Positions 1-9,441 are shown, numbered from the stretch's first letter. The stretch is DNA of 64,000 nucleotides from Bradyrhizobium sp. 190 (GCF_023073415.1 NZ_JADPJL010000012.1:508501-572500); one strand, 5' to 3'. The notes: a model not told the origin generated them from the sequence alone. Numbers and translations: made by a program.

Positions 1-453
1 GTGCAGTCTTGCGAGCCCCGCCGCGCCTACCCGTTGTTTTCCCGTCTTCTTTTGGAGCGCACGACCGAGGAAGCATTGAAGTGGCTCCATCGCGTGAGAT
101 TGCGAGAGCACGCCAACACTTTGGCTGGCCTACTTTCGCATGGAGATCAAAGGCTCACCGAGATCGCCGTGGCACTCGCAATGAACCCGAAGCTGCTCCT
201 TCTGGATGAGCCCACGCAAGGAATGTCAGTAGAGGAAACCCGAGGTACGGTCGAATTGCTCAAATCGCTGCTGAAGGACACCGACATGGCGGTGCTCTTG
301 GTTGAGCACGATCTGGAGGTGGTGTTTGGGTTGGCCCATCGCATCGTGGTGCTCGATAGGGGAAGAAAGATCGCGGACGGGCTTCCCGCGGCCGTAAGGG
401 CTGATCCCGGGGTGCAGCAAGCATATCTTGGAGCGGGACATGTTGCACATTGA
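1..453 (+). CDS. livG: ABC transporter ATP-binding protein, LivG type (5' end outside window)
   Basis: This is the C-terminal 150 residues of a cytoplasmic ATPase of a branched-chain amino acid-type importer. It shows the family signature LSHGDQR (about residues 45-51), Walker B LLLLDEP (65-71) and the switch histidine in VEHD (about 103). The Walker A half is missing because the reading frame runs in from outside the window; the GTG at base 1 is not a real start. It overlaps the next ATPase gene by 14 bases, the usual livG-livF arrangement, so the permease and binding-protein genes probably lie upstream. The cargo is unknown, but the genes that follow encode a Rieske oxygenase system, so the cargo may be its substrate. 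Confidence 0.9.
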   Translation: MQSCEPRRAYPLFSRLLLERTTEEALKWLHRVRLREHANTLAGLLSHGDQRLTEIAVALAMNPKLLLLDEPTQGMSVEETRGTVELLKSLLKDTDMAVLLVEHDLEVVFGLAHRIVVLDRGRKIADGLPAAVRADPGVQQAYLGAGHVAH

Positions 454-1135
454 CGGCGTCGAGGCCGGTTATGGGACCGGCAAAGTCCTTTTGGGTGTCA
501 ATTTGGAAGCTCCGAGCGGGCAGGTGACCGCTGTCATCGGGCGCAACGGTGTGGGCAAGACCACCACCTTGAAGGCCATTTTGGGAATTCTGCCCTTGGC
601 GGCGGGCAAGGTTTCGCTGGACAATATGGATCTGAGCCACAAGCAGGTGCATGAAATCGTTCGCTCCGGAATCGGCTACGTTCCCGAGGGTCGTCAGATA
701 TTTCCTACCTTGACGGTGCTGGAAAATTTGCGCGTCGGCCAACGGCGCCCTCCGCGGATCTGGACTGAAGATCGTCTGCTCGAATTGTTTCCAAATCTAC
801 GTGAGCGCGCCAGCAATCTTGGTCGGGCGTTGTCCGGTGGCGAACAACAGATGCTCGCCATTGCCCGCGCATTGGTAACGGACGTCAAGGTCTTGATGCT
901 CGACGAGCCGACCCAGGGACTCGCTCCGAAAGTGGTAGATCAAATTGGAGATGTTATCCGACGTTTGAAGGCCGAGGGCGTCGCGGTATTGCTAGTCGAA
1001 CAAAATCTGAACCTTACGGAGAACGTGGCTGATCGAGTGCTTGTGATGTCCAAGGGAAAAATTGTCGAGACTGTCGGCATCGAGAGCTTCCGGAGCAACG
1101 GAGAAGAGATTCGCCATCGGTGGCTGACGATCTGA
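440..1135 (+). CDS. livF: ABC transporter ATP-binding protein, LivF type
   Basis: This 231-residue ATPase is the second nucleotide-binding subunit of a branched-chain amino acid-type importer. Walker A GRNGVGKTT lies at about residues 34-42, followed by the Q-loop region, the signature LSGGEQQ, Walker B LMLDEPTQG and the H-loop after VEQN. The length and the motif YVPEGRQIFPTLTVLENL (LivF-specific) fit the family. I chose ATG 440; an in-frame TTG at 428 would add four residues. It overlaps livG by 14 bases, so the two are probably translationally coupled. It is followed at 37 bases by a dehydrogenase gene, probably in one operon with the Rieske oxygenase. Confidence 0.93.
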   Translation: MLHIDGVEAGYGTGKVLLGVNLEAPSGQVTAVIGRNGVGKTTTLKAILGILPLAAGKVSLDNMDLSHKQVHEIVRSGIGYVPEGRQIFPTLTVLENLRVGQRRPPRIWTEDRLLELFPNLRERASNLGRALSGGEQQMLAIARALVTDVKVLMLDEPTQGLAPKVVDQIGDVIRRLKAEGVAVLLVEQNLNLTENVADRVLVMSKGKIVETVGIESFRSNGEEIRHRWLTI

Positions 1136-1172
1136 ACCGTACTCATCACTCAAGCTAGGGACGGGACGAACG

Positions 1173-1943
1173 ATGCATTTGGACGGTAAACCACTCTTGA
1201 GCGGACAGACGGCCGTGGTCACCGGCGCCGGTCAGGGCATGGGCAAGGAAATTGCGTTTGCGCTGGCGAAAGCCGGCGCGCGCGTCATCGTTGCCGACAT
1301 CAATGCCGAGACGATCGCGGCGACTGCCGATGAGATCCAAGCACGCGGAGGCATAGCCTGGTCCGTCGTATGGGATGTCTCCAATGAAGCGGAAGCCGCA
1401 CGGGTGGCGTCAAGGGTAAAGGAGCTAGCCGGCGACATATCCATTCTGGTTAATAATGCCGGAATACATCGGAGAGGCCTCGTAGGAGCGCCCAACCACG
1501 TTCAAACTTGGCGAGACATCATGTCGGTCAATCTGGACGGTGTCTTGTACGGCATTACCGCGTTTCTGGATCAACTGAAGCAGACCCGTGGTTGCATAAT
1601 CAATCTTGGATCGATTCAATCCTTCACAGCGGCGCCGAACGACACAACTGCGTATACGACCAGCAAAGGCGCGGTTCTTATGCTGACCAAGGCCTTGGCC
1701 GTTGAGTTCGCCCGTTACGGAATTCGGGTCAACGGAGTGGCCCCTGGCTTCATCGAAACGCCTCAGACGGAGGCATCCCGCGCCAACCCCGATCGCGTAG
1801 CGTTTGTTCTGGCCCATACACCGATGAACAGGATTGGACGAGCCGAGGAAATCGCCGGCCCGGTCGTTTTCCTGGCCTCGCCGTTAGCAAGCTTTGTGAA
1901 CGGTGCGATGCTGCCAGTCGACGGTGGCTTCCTCACACTTTGA
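1173..1943 (+). CDS. SDR-family NAD(P)-dependent dehydrogenase
   Basis: This is a classical short-chain dehydrogenase/reductase of 256 residues. The N-terminal Rossmann motif TGAGQGMG, the NNAG motif, and the catalytic Tyr-x3-Lys in AYTTSKGA are all present, as is the C-terminal PVDGG motif. It sits between an importer and a Rieske oxygenase, and its stop is 23 bases from the oxygenase start. It could oxidise a cis-dihydrodiol made by that oxygenase or another alcohol in the pathway. The choice between these is inference. General 3-oxoacyl reductase (FabG-like) annotation is also possible. Confidence 0.9.
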   Translation: MHLDGKPLLSGQTAVVTGAGQGMGKEIAFALAKAGARVIVADINAETIAATADEIQARGGIAWSVVWDVSNEAEAARVASRVKELAGDISILVNNAGIHRRGLVGAPNHVQTWRDIMSVNLDGVLYGITAFLDQLKQTRGCIINLGSIQSFTAAPNDTTAYTTSKGAVLMLTKALAVEFARYGIRVNGVAPGFIETPQTEASRANPDRVAFVLAHTPMNRIGRAEEIAGPVVFLASPLASFVNGAMLPVDGGFLTL

Positions 1944-1966
1944 TAGCCTCGAGAGGAGACTTAACA

Positions 1967-3280
1967 ATGGCACGTACGAACCAACTGGATACTCTTTCCC
2001 AGGTCGGGCCTGGCACCAAGATCGGAGCGCTCTTCCGCTCGGTGTGGTTGCCGGGTTTGCTGTCGGCTCAGCTTCCCCGCCCGGGGTGTGCGCCCGTACG
2101 CCTGAAGCTTCTGGGGGAGGAACTGGTCGCCTTCCGCAACGGAAAGGGTGAACTCGGAGTTGTCCAGGCGAACTGCGCCCATCGGCTGGCACCGCTCTTT
2201 TACGGACGCGTCGAGGATAGCGGAATCCGTTGCGCATACCATGGATGGCTGTACGACAAGACCGGTCAATGCCTCGAAATGCAAAACGAGCCGGACAAGT
2301 CGGTCTGCGCGAAGGTCAAGATAAAGGCCTACAAGGCCGTCGAGAAGGCGGATATCGTTTGGGTTTATATGGGAGAGGGCGAGCCGCCGGCGTTGCCGAA
2401 ATTTCCATGGATGGGTCTCCCAAAGTCCCAACGGAATGCGACGGTCTGGATCCAGGAATCGAGTTGGCTTCAGGGAATGGAGGGCGAGCTCGATAGTTCG
2501 CATGTTTCCATCCTCCACACGAATCCTGCGACAATGGCGACGTCGCCGGTCCATCAGCAATATTCCGCGACTGACCTTTCGCCGAAGCTTTATGCCAGGA
2601 ATACTCCGATCGGCATTCTTGCGATCGCTCGGCGCAACGCGGAGCAGAGCTTTTACTGGCGGGTTTCGCAGTTCATGGTTCCGGCGTTCAGCTCCATTCC
2701 GAGCGCGAACTTCCCGGTCGGCGGACGCGCCTACGTCCCGATAGACGATTACAACGCCTACACCTGGGACTTTAACTATTACACGAAGGGTGATCTGCCG
2801 CAGGCGTTCCTGGACTACGTGGGCAAAGGCTTGGCCTTTCCACCCGAAAGTACTTACCAATCCTACAAGCTGAATACCGGCTCGATCATCGACACATATG
2901 TTCCCGTTCGCACGGCCGAGAACAACTATCTGATAGATCGAGAGGGGCAAAGCCTTTCAAGTCCGACCGGGATTCATGGTCTCAACGATCAGGACCGAGC
3001 GATGCAGGAAGGCATGCAATCCGTTCAGGACAGCCAAGGCCGCATAGTCGATCGCAACAAGGAATTTCTTGTTGCGGCGGATATTGCGATCGTGCGAGCG
3101 CGCCGTCGATTGCTTGAAATCGTAAAGGATGATGCGAGTCTCGCAGAATTTCAGCGGACTATCAAAGATGGCACCGCCTATGCAGTCAAGCCACTCGACG
3201 TCGTCTCCGAATTCGGTGAGCTCGACGATTTCGTGACGGAGCACGCGGAGCAACTTTCACCTCAGCGCGAATTCGCCTGA
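1967..3280 (+). CDS. Rieske non-haem iron oxygenase, large subunit (phthalate dioxygenase type)
   Basis: This 437-residue terminal oxygenase hydroxylates an aromatic or other organic substrate using electrons from the ferredoxin and reductase encoded next. The Rieske [2Fe-2S] ligands are Cys70-x-His72 and Cys89-x2-His92. The mononuclear iron site is Asp176-x2-His179-x4-His184. I chose ATG 1967 because GAGAGGAG precedes it; an earlier in-frame start at 1940 would overlap the SDR stop. No small (beta) subunit gene is present, which fits the phthalate-type alpha-only oxygenases. The substrate is not known; demethylation or ring hydroxylation are both possible for this family. Confidence 0.93.
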   Translation: MARTNQLDTLSQVGPGTKIGALFRSVWLPGLLSAQLPRPGCAPVRLKLLGEELVAFRNGKGELGVVQANCAHRLAPLFYGRVEDSGIRCAYHGWLYDKTGQCLEMQNEPDKSVCAKVKIKAYKAVEKADIVWVYMGEGEPPALPKFPWMGLPKSQRNATVWIQESSWLQGMEGELDSSHVSILHTNPATMATSPVHQQYSATDLSPKLYARNTPIGILAIARRNAEQSFYWRVSQFMVPAFSSIPSANFPVGGRAYVPIDDYNAYTWDFNYYTKGDLPQAFLDYVGKGLAFPPESTYQSYKLNTGSIIDTYVPVRTAENNYLIDREGQSLSSPTGIHGLNDQDRAMQEGMQSVQDSQGRIVDRNKEFLVAADIAIVRARRRLLEIVKDDASLAEFQRTIKDGTAYAVKPLDVVSEFGELDDFVTEHAEQLSPQREFA

Positions 3281-3319
3281 AACGAAATGCAACGCAGCAT
3301 TATCAGCGGAACACAATAG

Positions 3320-3625
3320 ATGGCTTGGCAGCGTGTGACGACCTGCGACAAGGTTTCGCCCAGTACGCCGTTTGCTTTCACGATCGGCGAAAGGAACCTT
3401 GCTATCTTTCAGGTGGATCAGTCCTACTACGCGCTGGACAACATTTGCCCACACGCGTTCGCGTTGATGTCGGACGGATTTGTCGAGGGCGAAGAAGTCG
3501 AGTGTCCCTTGCACGGAGCGATCTTTCACATACCGACCGGCCGATGTCTTGCACCTCCAGCGGATGCCGATTTGAAATCCTATCCGGTTCGGGTGGAAGA
3601 CGAACATATCTTCGTCGAAGTGTGA
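3320..3625 (+). CDS. Rieske-type ferredoxin
   Basis: This 101-residue soluble electron carrier has Rieske [2Fe-2S] ligands Cys43-x-His45 and Cys62-x2-His65 and resembles the BphF/NirD family. Electrons would pass from the reductase at 3636 to the oxygenase at 1967. It starts 39 bases after the oxygenase and ends 10 bases before the reductase, so all three belong to one transcription unit. The combination is a complete three-component oxygenase. Confidence 0.93.
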   Translation: MAWQRVTTCDKVSPSTPFAFTIGERNLAIFQVDQSYYALDNICPHAFALMSDGFVEGEEVECPLHGAIFHIPTGRCLAPPADADLKSYPVRVEDEHIFVEV

Positions 3626-3635
3626 GCGCGGGCCG

Positions 3636-4847
3636 ATGCAGACTGCAAGACGTCAATTCGTTATCGTAGGCGGTGGGCAGGCGGGCGGATGGGCTGCGAG
3701 GACGCTGCGAGAGAGAGGCTTTTCTGGCCGGATCGTCCTGGTCGGGCAAGAGGCCCACCCTCCCTACGAGCGTCCGCCGCTTTCGAAGGAACTTCTAGTT
3801 TCGGGGAAGCCCTCTTCAAGTAGCTACCTTTGGTCGTCTGAAAAGCTGAAGGACCTCGAAATAGACTTCCACTGCGCGTCCTCTGCCGCAGCGATAGACC
3901 GGTCGAGACATGAGCTCCGCCTTCAGGATGGCCGTAGGATCCCATATGACCGGCTGCTCCTTGCTACAGGCGCGCGGCCGCGAAGACTGGCTCTTCCCGG
4001 CACCGATCTCCCTGGCATTCACTATCTCCGTACCATTGAGGATTGTCTGACCATCCGCCAGGCCCTGGCGTCGGCGGAGCGCTTGCTGGTGGTGGGCGGC
4101 GGCTGGATCGGACTTGAGGTGGCGGCTGCCGCGGTCACCTTAGGTGTACCGGTCACTCTCGTCGAGGCCACTGATCAGTTGTGTGGTCGGTCGTTGCCCA
4201 AGCAGTCCGCGACGTATTTCCTGGACTTGCATACGGCTCGCGGCGTGGATGTGAGGCTTGGTGCGAAGCTTGTTTCTCTGAAGGGTCCCGAGGTCGTCGA
4301 ACGCGCTGTCTTTGCTGACGGCAGCTCTCTTCGGGTTTCGAACGTTGTAGTAGGAATAGGCGTAGAACCGAACGTAGAGTTGGCCGTGGAATGCGGGCTA
4401 AGTGTGGACAACGGCATTGTTGTCGACGAAACTACGCGCACTTCTGATCCGGATATTTTTGCGGCGGGAGATGTAGCTAGCCAGCCGGTGGATGTGGTCG
4501 GTCCGCGACACCGTCTCGAATCTTGGCAAAACGCCCAGAATCAGGGAATTGCCGCTGCCAAGGCAATGCTCGACGAAGAGTCGAGGCATCGCGAGCTTCC
4601 ATGGTTTTGGTCCGATCAGTTCGATCTCAATTTTCAGCTCTTGGGAATTCCTGACAGATCGGACAGGATCTTCGTCAAGGGCGACCCTTGCACAGGCCGC
4701 TTTGTTCAGTTTTTCGTCGCGAACCAGCGCATCAACGCGGTCGCAGCTTTCAACAGTCCTCGAGAGTTACGCGAGGCAAAGCGACTCATGCTTGGAAAGC
4801 TACCTTTCGACGCATCGTCGCTCTCAACTTCGGCGGTTGTGCAATGA
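3636..4847 (+). CDS. FAD-dependent ferredoxin reductase of the oxygenase system
   Basis: This 403-residue flavoprotein takes electrons from NAD(P)H and passes them to the Rieske ferredoxin. The FAD Rossmann motif VGGGQAGG is at about residues 11-18, a second dinucleotide motif VVGGGWIG is near residue 150, and the C-terminal FAD motif FAAGDVA is present. The ATGARPRR loop is typical of BphA4/RhodA4-like reductases. It starts 10 bases after the ferredoxin stop. About 245 bases without a supported gene separate it from the next gene. Confidence 0.93.
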   Translation: MQTARRQFVIVGGGQAGGWAARTLRERGFSGRIVLVGQEAHPPYERPPLSKELLVSGKPSSSSYLWSSEKLKDLEIDFHCASSAAAIDRSRHELRLQDGRRIPYDRLLLATGARPRRLALPGTDLPGIHYLRTIEDCLTIRQALASAERLLVVGGGWIGLEVAAAAVTLGVPVTLVEATDQLCGRSLPKQSATYFLDLHTARGVDVRLGAKLVSLKGPEVVERAVFADGSSLRVSNVVVGIGVEPNVELAVECGLSVDNGIVVDETTRTSDPDIFAAGDVASQPVDVVGPRHRLESWQNAQNQGIAAAKAMLDEESRHRELPWFWSDQFDLNFQLLGIPDRSDRIFVKGDPCTGRFVQFFVANQRINAVAAFNSPRELREAKRLMLGKLPFDASSLSTSAVVQ

Positions 4848-5092
4848 ACCGACCCAAAGCGAGCTGGTGCATAGAGACGTGGTACTACGATAGCGTCGGC
4901 GAGGGCTGCTGGGTTCCATGCGGATGCTCCGTCGGAGAAGGGAGCCCCGTGATCTTGACCTGGTTCGTTCTCGTATGGGGGTGGTTGAGGAACGCTTTGC
5001 TCGCCACGAGTGAAAACACCTGAGACGCGTTCGTCCGGCTCCGCGGCGCGGGTTCTGTTGATCTGCAACTCCTATCTAGTCCGAGGTTATCA

Positions 5093-6193
5093 ATGGCAGA
5101 AGCGCTCGCGGCGGTACTCGAAGCTCCGAAAAACTTTCAGTTCCGTGCATTTCCAATTCCCGACGTCGGCGAAGATGATGCGGTGCTGCGCGTAGAGGCG
5201 TGCGGCCTCTGCGGTACCGACTACGACCAATGGCTCGGACATCTGAAAGATTGGGGCGGCGGTATGCCCATTATTCCTGGACACGAGGTGATGGGGCTCA
5301 TCGATCGGATTGGCCCCAAAGCGTCCAAGCTCTGGAATGTGAAGGAAGGCGATCGCGTCGCCATCGAACCGATCATCCCATGTGGACATTGTGAAGATTG
5401 CGTTAGCGGTGCCTACACCCGCTGCCAATCCGACTTGGGCTATGGCCTCTATCAGAGCACGGACGTTGCGCCGTCGTTGTGGGGTGGTTACGCGACGCAT
5501 GTTTATCTCCATCCGCGCACGATGGTGCATAAGCTACCGTCAACCATTCCGACGGACCTCATGACCCTCGTCAATCCTCTATCGAATGCCATTCGCTGGA
5601 TCTACGAAGTTGGCGGAGTTGGCTTGGGATCCACGGTGGTGATCGAAGGGCCCGGACAGCGGGGATTGCTCGCCGTTGCTACTGCAAAGAGGGTCGGGGC
5701 CGCCAACATCATCGTCACTGGCACGCGCGCCGATGCCGCTCGCCTGGAGCTCGCTTCACGCCTCGGAGCAACGGCAACGATAAACGTCGACGAGCAAGAT
5801 CCGGTGGCCAGCGTAGTTGAGCTGACCAAGGGCAAACTGGCGGATGTCGTGCTCGATGTGTCGTCTGGCGCCATGGCGCCCATACTGCAAGCGATCGATA
5901 TGGTGAAGCGCGGTGGTCGCGTCGTACTTGCCGGCCTCAAGAGCAATAACAAGTTGAACGGTCTGCCGATCGATAATGTCGTACTTCGCGAGATTGAACT
6001 CGTCGGCGTGCTGAGCGCCGGGTGGCAATCGACGGAAATGGCGATCGACATGATTGAGAAAGAGGGTAATTCCCTTCAAATGCTCTGTTCGCATTCTTTC
6101 TCGCTCGAAAATGTGACCGACGCTGTGCGAACACTTGGTCGAGAAAATCCCGACAGCGGAGACGCGGTGCACGTTACCCTAACTCCATCGTAG
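5093..6193 (+). CDS. Zinc-dependent alcohol dehydrogenase (MDR family)
   Basis: This 366-residue medium-chain dehydrogenase oxidises an alcohol with NAD(P). Catalytic zinc ligands are Cys40, His63 and Glu64 (in GLCGTD and PGHEVMG). The structural zinc site has four cysteines at about 97, 100, 103 and 111. The nucleotide-binding motif is GPGQRG. The ATG follows a weak purine-rich stretch (CGAGG). The gene lies downstream of the oxygenase operon on the same strand and probably acts on one of its products. The substrate is unknown. Confidence 0.9.
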   Translation: MAEALAAVLEAPKNFQFRAFPIPDVGEDDAVLRVEACGLCGTDYDQWLGHLKDWGGGMPIIPGHEVMGLIDRIGPKASKLWNVKEGDRVAIEPIIPCGHCEDCVSGAYTRCQSDLGYGLYQSTDVAPSLWGGYATHVYLHPRTMVHKLPSTIPTDLMTLVNPLSNAIRWIYEVGGVGLGSTVVIEGPGQRGLLAVATAKRVGAANIIVTGTRADAARLELASRLGATATINVDEQDPVASVVELTKGKLADVVLDVSSGAMAPILQAIDMVKRGGRVVLAGLKSNNKLNGLPIDNVVLREIELVGVLSAGWQSTEMAIDMIEKEGNSLQMLCSHSFSLENVTDAVRTLGRENPDSGDAVHVTLTPS

Positions 6194-6469
6194 AAAGACA
6201 CCACCTACTATGTGCAGCATATGTCTCATGCGCGCATCAGGCCAGGCTCGCGCCAAGTCGAATGTCTTTGAAGGCAGATGTCTCGTGAGCGTTAGCGAGG
6301 CGGAGTTCGTCGAAGTCTTAAGAATTTCTGCGCCGCCTGATGCACCCTTTCCAAAATCTGGACATCCTCCGTCGGATGGCGGACATCATCTTCAGCTGAG
6401 GGGATGCAGCAGCCATCACGGGCTGGAGCCACAGACAAAATGTGCTATCGGACTTGGTAAGGGTTTACG

Positions 6470-7447
6470 ATGACGAAGGTGATTGCTGCGGTAGTGGGTC
6501 TGTTCGCCATCGGGATTACCTACAATACGTCGGCCCCTGCTGCAGAATACCCGACTGCACCGATAAAGTTGCTGGTGCCATTTCCAGCCGGCGGCCTGGT
6601 CGATACGGTCATGCGGATTGTGGTGGGGCGTCTTACGAATGAGCTGCACCAGCCTATCGTAATCGAAAACAGAGCTGGAGCGGCTGGCTCCATCGCGACC
6701 GCAGTCGCAGCTCGCTCGCCGGCCGATGGTTATACAATAGTAGCTGTAACCGACAGTCACGCAACTAACCCGCTGGCTATAAAAAACCTTTCGTATGACG
6801 CTGTCTTAGACTTCTCGCCAATTGCGTTGATCGGCAGTACTCCCCTTATCCTAACCGTGGGCAAGGACATCCCAGTGAACTCGGTATCGGAGTTCGTTGC
6901 GCTCGCAAAGACAAGAAAATCCGATCCTCTTTCGTGCGGCTCCCTCGGTTCCGGAAGCGCCGCACACCTGGCGAGCGAACTATTCAAGTCCCTGACTGGA
7001 ACAGAGCTGAACCATATTCCGTATAAAGGGGGCGCACCGGCTATCAACGATCTCCTTGCCGGCCACATAGACTCGATGTTTCTGAGCGTTACGGTTTCGA
7101 AACAACACTACGATGTGGGGGCGCTTAAACCTCTTGCGATCGCCGCAACGTCGCGAATTCAAATGTTGCCGAATGTGCCTACAATGAAAGAGGTTGGTAT
7201 CCCGATGAAAGCGGGATATTGGATCGGACTCCTGGCTCCGGCCAAGACTCCGTCTAACATCATCGAAGCCCTGAGTCGCGCCCTGGAGAAAACTATCTCA
7301 GATCCTACAACTCATAGACGTCTCGCCGACTTGGGCTTCGTAATAGATTTTAAGAACCCGCTCGAGTTTCAGGAGTTTATGCGCGACGAGATCAAGTTCT
7401 GGGAAACGTTCGTCAAAGATAACAACATTCATTTGGGCGTCCAATGA
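6470..7447 (+). CDS. Bug-family (TctC) periplasmic solute-binding protein
   Basis: This 325-residue exported binding protein of the tripartite tricarboxylate transporter family captures carboxylated solutes. It has an N-terminal signal peptide ending near APAAEYP, then the family hallmark IKLLVPFPAGG and the VIENRAGAAGS loop. No TctA/TctB membrane genes accompany it, which is usual for the many orphan Bug proteins of soil proteobacteria. About 276 bases upstream contain no gene I can support. It closes the oxygenase gene group, so its ligand may be the oxygenase substrate or an intermediate. Confidence 0.92.
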   Translation: MTKVIAAVVGLFAIGITYNTSAPAAEYPTAPIKLLVPFPAGGLVDTVMRIVVGRLTNELHQPIVIENRAGAAGSIATAVAARSPADGYTIVAVTDSHATNPLAIKNLSYDAVLDFSPIALIGSTPLILTVGKDIPVNSVSEFVALAKTRKSDPLSCGSLGSGSAAHLASELFKSLTGTELNHIPYKGGAPAINDLLAGHIDSMFLSVTVSKQHYDVGALKPLAIAATSRIQMLPNVPTMKEVGIPMKAGYWIGLLAPAKTPSNIIEALSRALEKTISDPTTHRRLADLGFVIDFKNPLEFQEFMRDEIKFWETFVKDNNIHLGVQ

Positions 7448-7653
7448 AAGCCAGTCGGCCACACCGATTAGCCGAGGTGCTCCTCGGCAGGCGTTCTTCT
7501 GACTTCGTCGTCTGGGCAGACGTGCTTGAATCAACCGCCCGGCGGGTCCCTGTGACTACTCCAAGCCGGTTGCTACGATTCCGGAAGGGCCGTATGATCG
7601 ACTACCTATAAGAAACCCTCTTCTTAATCCGCGATGGTGTGGAGGGTACACTC

Positions 7654-9171
7654 ATGTTGTGGCACCGACTAATCCGTCCAGCTGCTGCGCGCCGCCTCAA
7701 AGAGGTACCGCATGAGCTACGGCGGAGGGTAGGGATGCTCGAAGAAGCGCAACGTGTTGCCCATGTCGGCCATTGGGAGCGCGACCTCAGAACAAAACGG
7801 ATCATCTTTTCAGACGAAGCGTGTCGCATTTTTAGCCTCGCGCCGCGAGAAGGCGCCGTAGCGATTGAGGAAGTCGCCGAGCGGATTCACCCCGAGGATC
7901 GGGCAATGTGGGGCTCGGCGGTAGCGGAGGCGCTACGCGGCGGTGCCCGCTACGACGTAAATTACCGCATAGTGAGGCCGGACGGTGAGGTGCGCTTTGT
8001 CCGCAGTCAAGGTGAACTCATGAGGGACGCGTCTGGTCGACCTCTCAGCGTGTTCGGTGCGGTCCAGGATATTACTGATCTCAGACGGGCCGAGCATTTA
8101 ACGCAGCTGGTTTTTGAGCGTTCACCGGACGGAATCTGCATCATCGGGCGCGACTACCGATACCAACGCGTTAATCCGGGCTTCGAACGTATCTCAGGGA
8201 GATCGGCGAAGGAGCTTGTTGGAATGCACGTGGCTGAAGCCTTAGGAGCCGAGGTCTTTGAGCAGACGATCAAGCCGAAACACGACCGATGTTTCGAGGG
8301 GGAAGAAGTCTCGTATGTCGGCTGGTTTACGTACCCTGACACCCGACGGTATATTTCGGTAAGCCATTCGCCTTTGCGCTCCAAGTCGGACCAAGTAGAA
8401 GCGATCCTAACGACTTTTCGCGACCTTACGGACTATGCATTGGCATCGGAAGCTTTGCGATCGGCCCAGGCGGAGCTCGCGCACGCCAATCGCGTCGCAA
8501 CTATGGGGCAACTCACGGCCTCGATTGCCCACGAGGTCAACCAGCCAATTTCTGCGGCGGTAACGAATGCGCAGGCGGCTTTGCGCTGGCTCAGCGCGGA
8601 CCCGCCCAATCTTCAGGAGGTCCGTCAGTCCCTAGGTCTGATCGTTGACGATGCAGCACGGGCAGGAGAGGTCATTGGGCGAATTCGTGGTCTTGTGAAC
8701 AAGGCACCGCTTCGCAGAGAGAGCATCGACATCAACAACGCTGTCCTTGATGTCATCGCCCTGATCCGGAGCGAAGTGCTAAAGCACGGTCTCTCCCTGC
8801 AGACAGACCTCGCGACGTGTTTACCGCTCGTCGAAGGCGATCGCGTGCAGCTGCAACAGGTGCTTCTGAACCTTATCATGAACGCCCGGGACGCGATGAG
8901 TTGTCTGGTCGAGGAGACGGGGGAGCTCTCTATTAGCACTTCGAGTGAAGTCTCTGACTGCGTGCTCGTATCTGTGCGGGATACGGGAGCGGGCGTGCAC
9001 CCGAACATGGTGGATCGCCTCTTCGAGGCTTTTTACACCACCAAGCCCGAGGGAATGGGAATGGGCTTGGCCATCTGTCGTTCGATTATCGAGGCGCATG
9101 GAGGGCGGCTATGGGTCACCGCGAATAAGCCGCGGGGGGCCGCGTTCCAGTTTAGCCTGCCGGCAAAATAG
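7654..9171 (+). CDS. PAS-domain sensor histidine kinase (orphan)
   Basis: This 505-residue protein has no clear membrane segment and so appears cytoplasmic. Two PAS domains occupy about residues 30-260, followed by a dimerisation domain with the phosphoacceptor His293 in SIAHEVNQP, then an HATPase domain with N box LLNLIMNARDA, G1 box RDTGAGV and G2 box GMGMGLAIC. I chose ATG 7654 because GGAGGG lies 7 bases upstream; GTG 7639 would overlap that site. No response regulator gene is in the window, so its partner is elsewhere. It may sense a pathway compound or redox state, but nothing in the sequence shows the signal. Confidence 0.92.
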   Translation: MLWHRLIRPAAARRLKEVPHELRRRVGMLEEAQRVAHVGHWERDLRTKRIIFSDEACRIFSLAPREGAVAIEEVAERIHPEDRAMWGSAVAEALRGGARYDVNYRIVRPDGEVRFVRSQGELMRDASGRPLSVFGAVQDITDLRRAEHLTQLVFERSPDGICIIGRDYRYQRVNPGFERISGRSAKELVGMHVAEALGAEVFEQTIKPKHDRCFEGEEVSYVGWFTYPDTRRYISVSHSPLRSKSDQVEAILTTFRDLTDYALASEALRSAQAELAHANRVATMGQLTASIAHEVNQPISAAVTNAQAALRWLSADPPNLQEVRQSLGLIVDDAARAGEVIGRIRGLVNKAPLRRESIDINNAVLDVIALIRSEVLKHGLSLQTDLATCLPLVEGDRVQLQQVLLNLIMNARDAMSCLVEETGELSISTSSEVSDCVLVSVRDTGAGVHPNMVDRLFEAFYTTKPEGMGMGLAICRSIIEAHGGRLWVTANKPRGAAFQFSLPAK

Positions 9172-9344
9172 GACGATGTTTCAAGCGATGTCCTCGGCCG
9201 ATGATGGGAGGTTGGCGTCGGGTGGGGTGCCGCACAACCAAGAGCGTTCGGCGTGGCGGAGCGGAGCTTCATTGGTTCAACTAAAAACAAAGACGTAATG
9301 CCGACGGGCTTTATCCGATCGAGCCTCCGGGGATGTTTAGAACA

Positions 9345-9391
9345 TATATTAGTTTAGTGACCTTGTCAGAAAACTATGTTAGTTAAGTGAC
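9345..9391 (+). promoter_or_regulatory. Pair of direct repeats, possible MarR operator
   Basis: Two 17-base copies of TATRTTAGTTWAGTGAC lie at 9345-9361 and 9375-9391, exactly 30 bases (about three helical turns) apart. They precede a small ORF and, about 360 bases on, a MarR gene at 9753. That spacing on one helical face suits binding by two regulator dimers. Confidence 0.5.
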
Positions 9392-9441
9392 ATCGCAATT
9401 ACTCCCGAAGATCGGAGGGAAGGTTGGAGAGGTATCTGAAG

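Noticed and set aside
260..742. Minus-strand ORF of 160 codons across livG and livF
   Set aside because: It is an antisense shadow of two clear ATPase genes and has no motif or ribosome site.
1961..2950. Minus-strand ORF of 329 codons antisense to the Rieske oxygenase
   Set aside because: The plus-strand frame has complete metal-binding motifs; the long antisense frame is a GC-rich shadow.
6210..6473. ORF of 87 codons between the alcohol dehydrogenase and the Bug protein
   Set aside because: No motif, no ribosome site, and it overlaps the start of the Bug gene.
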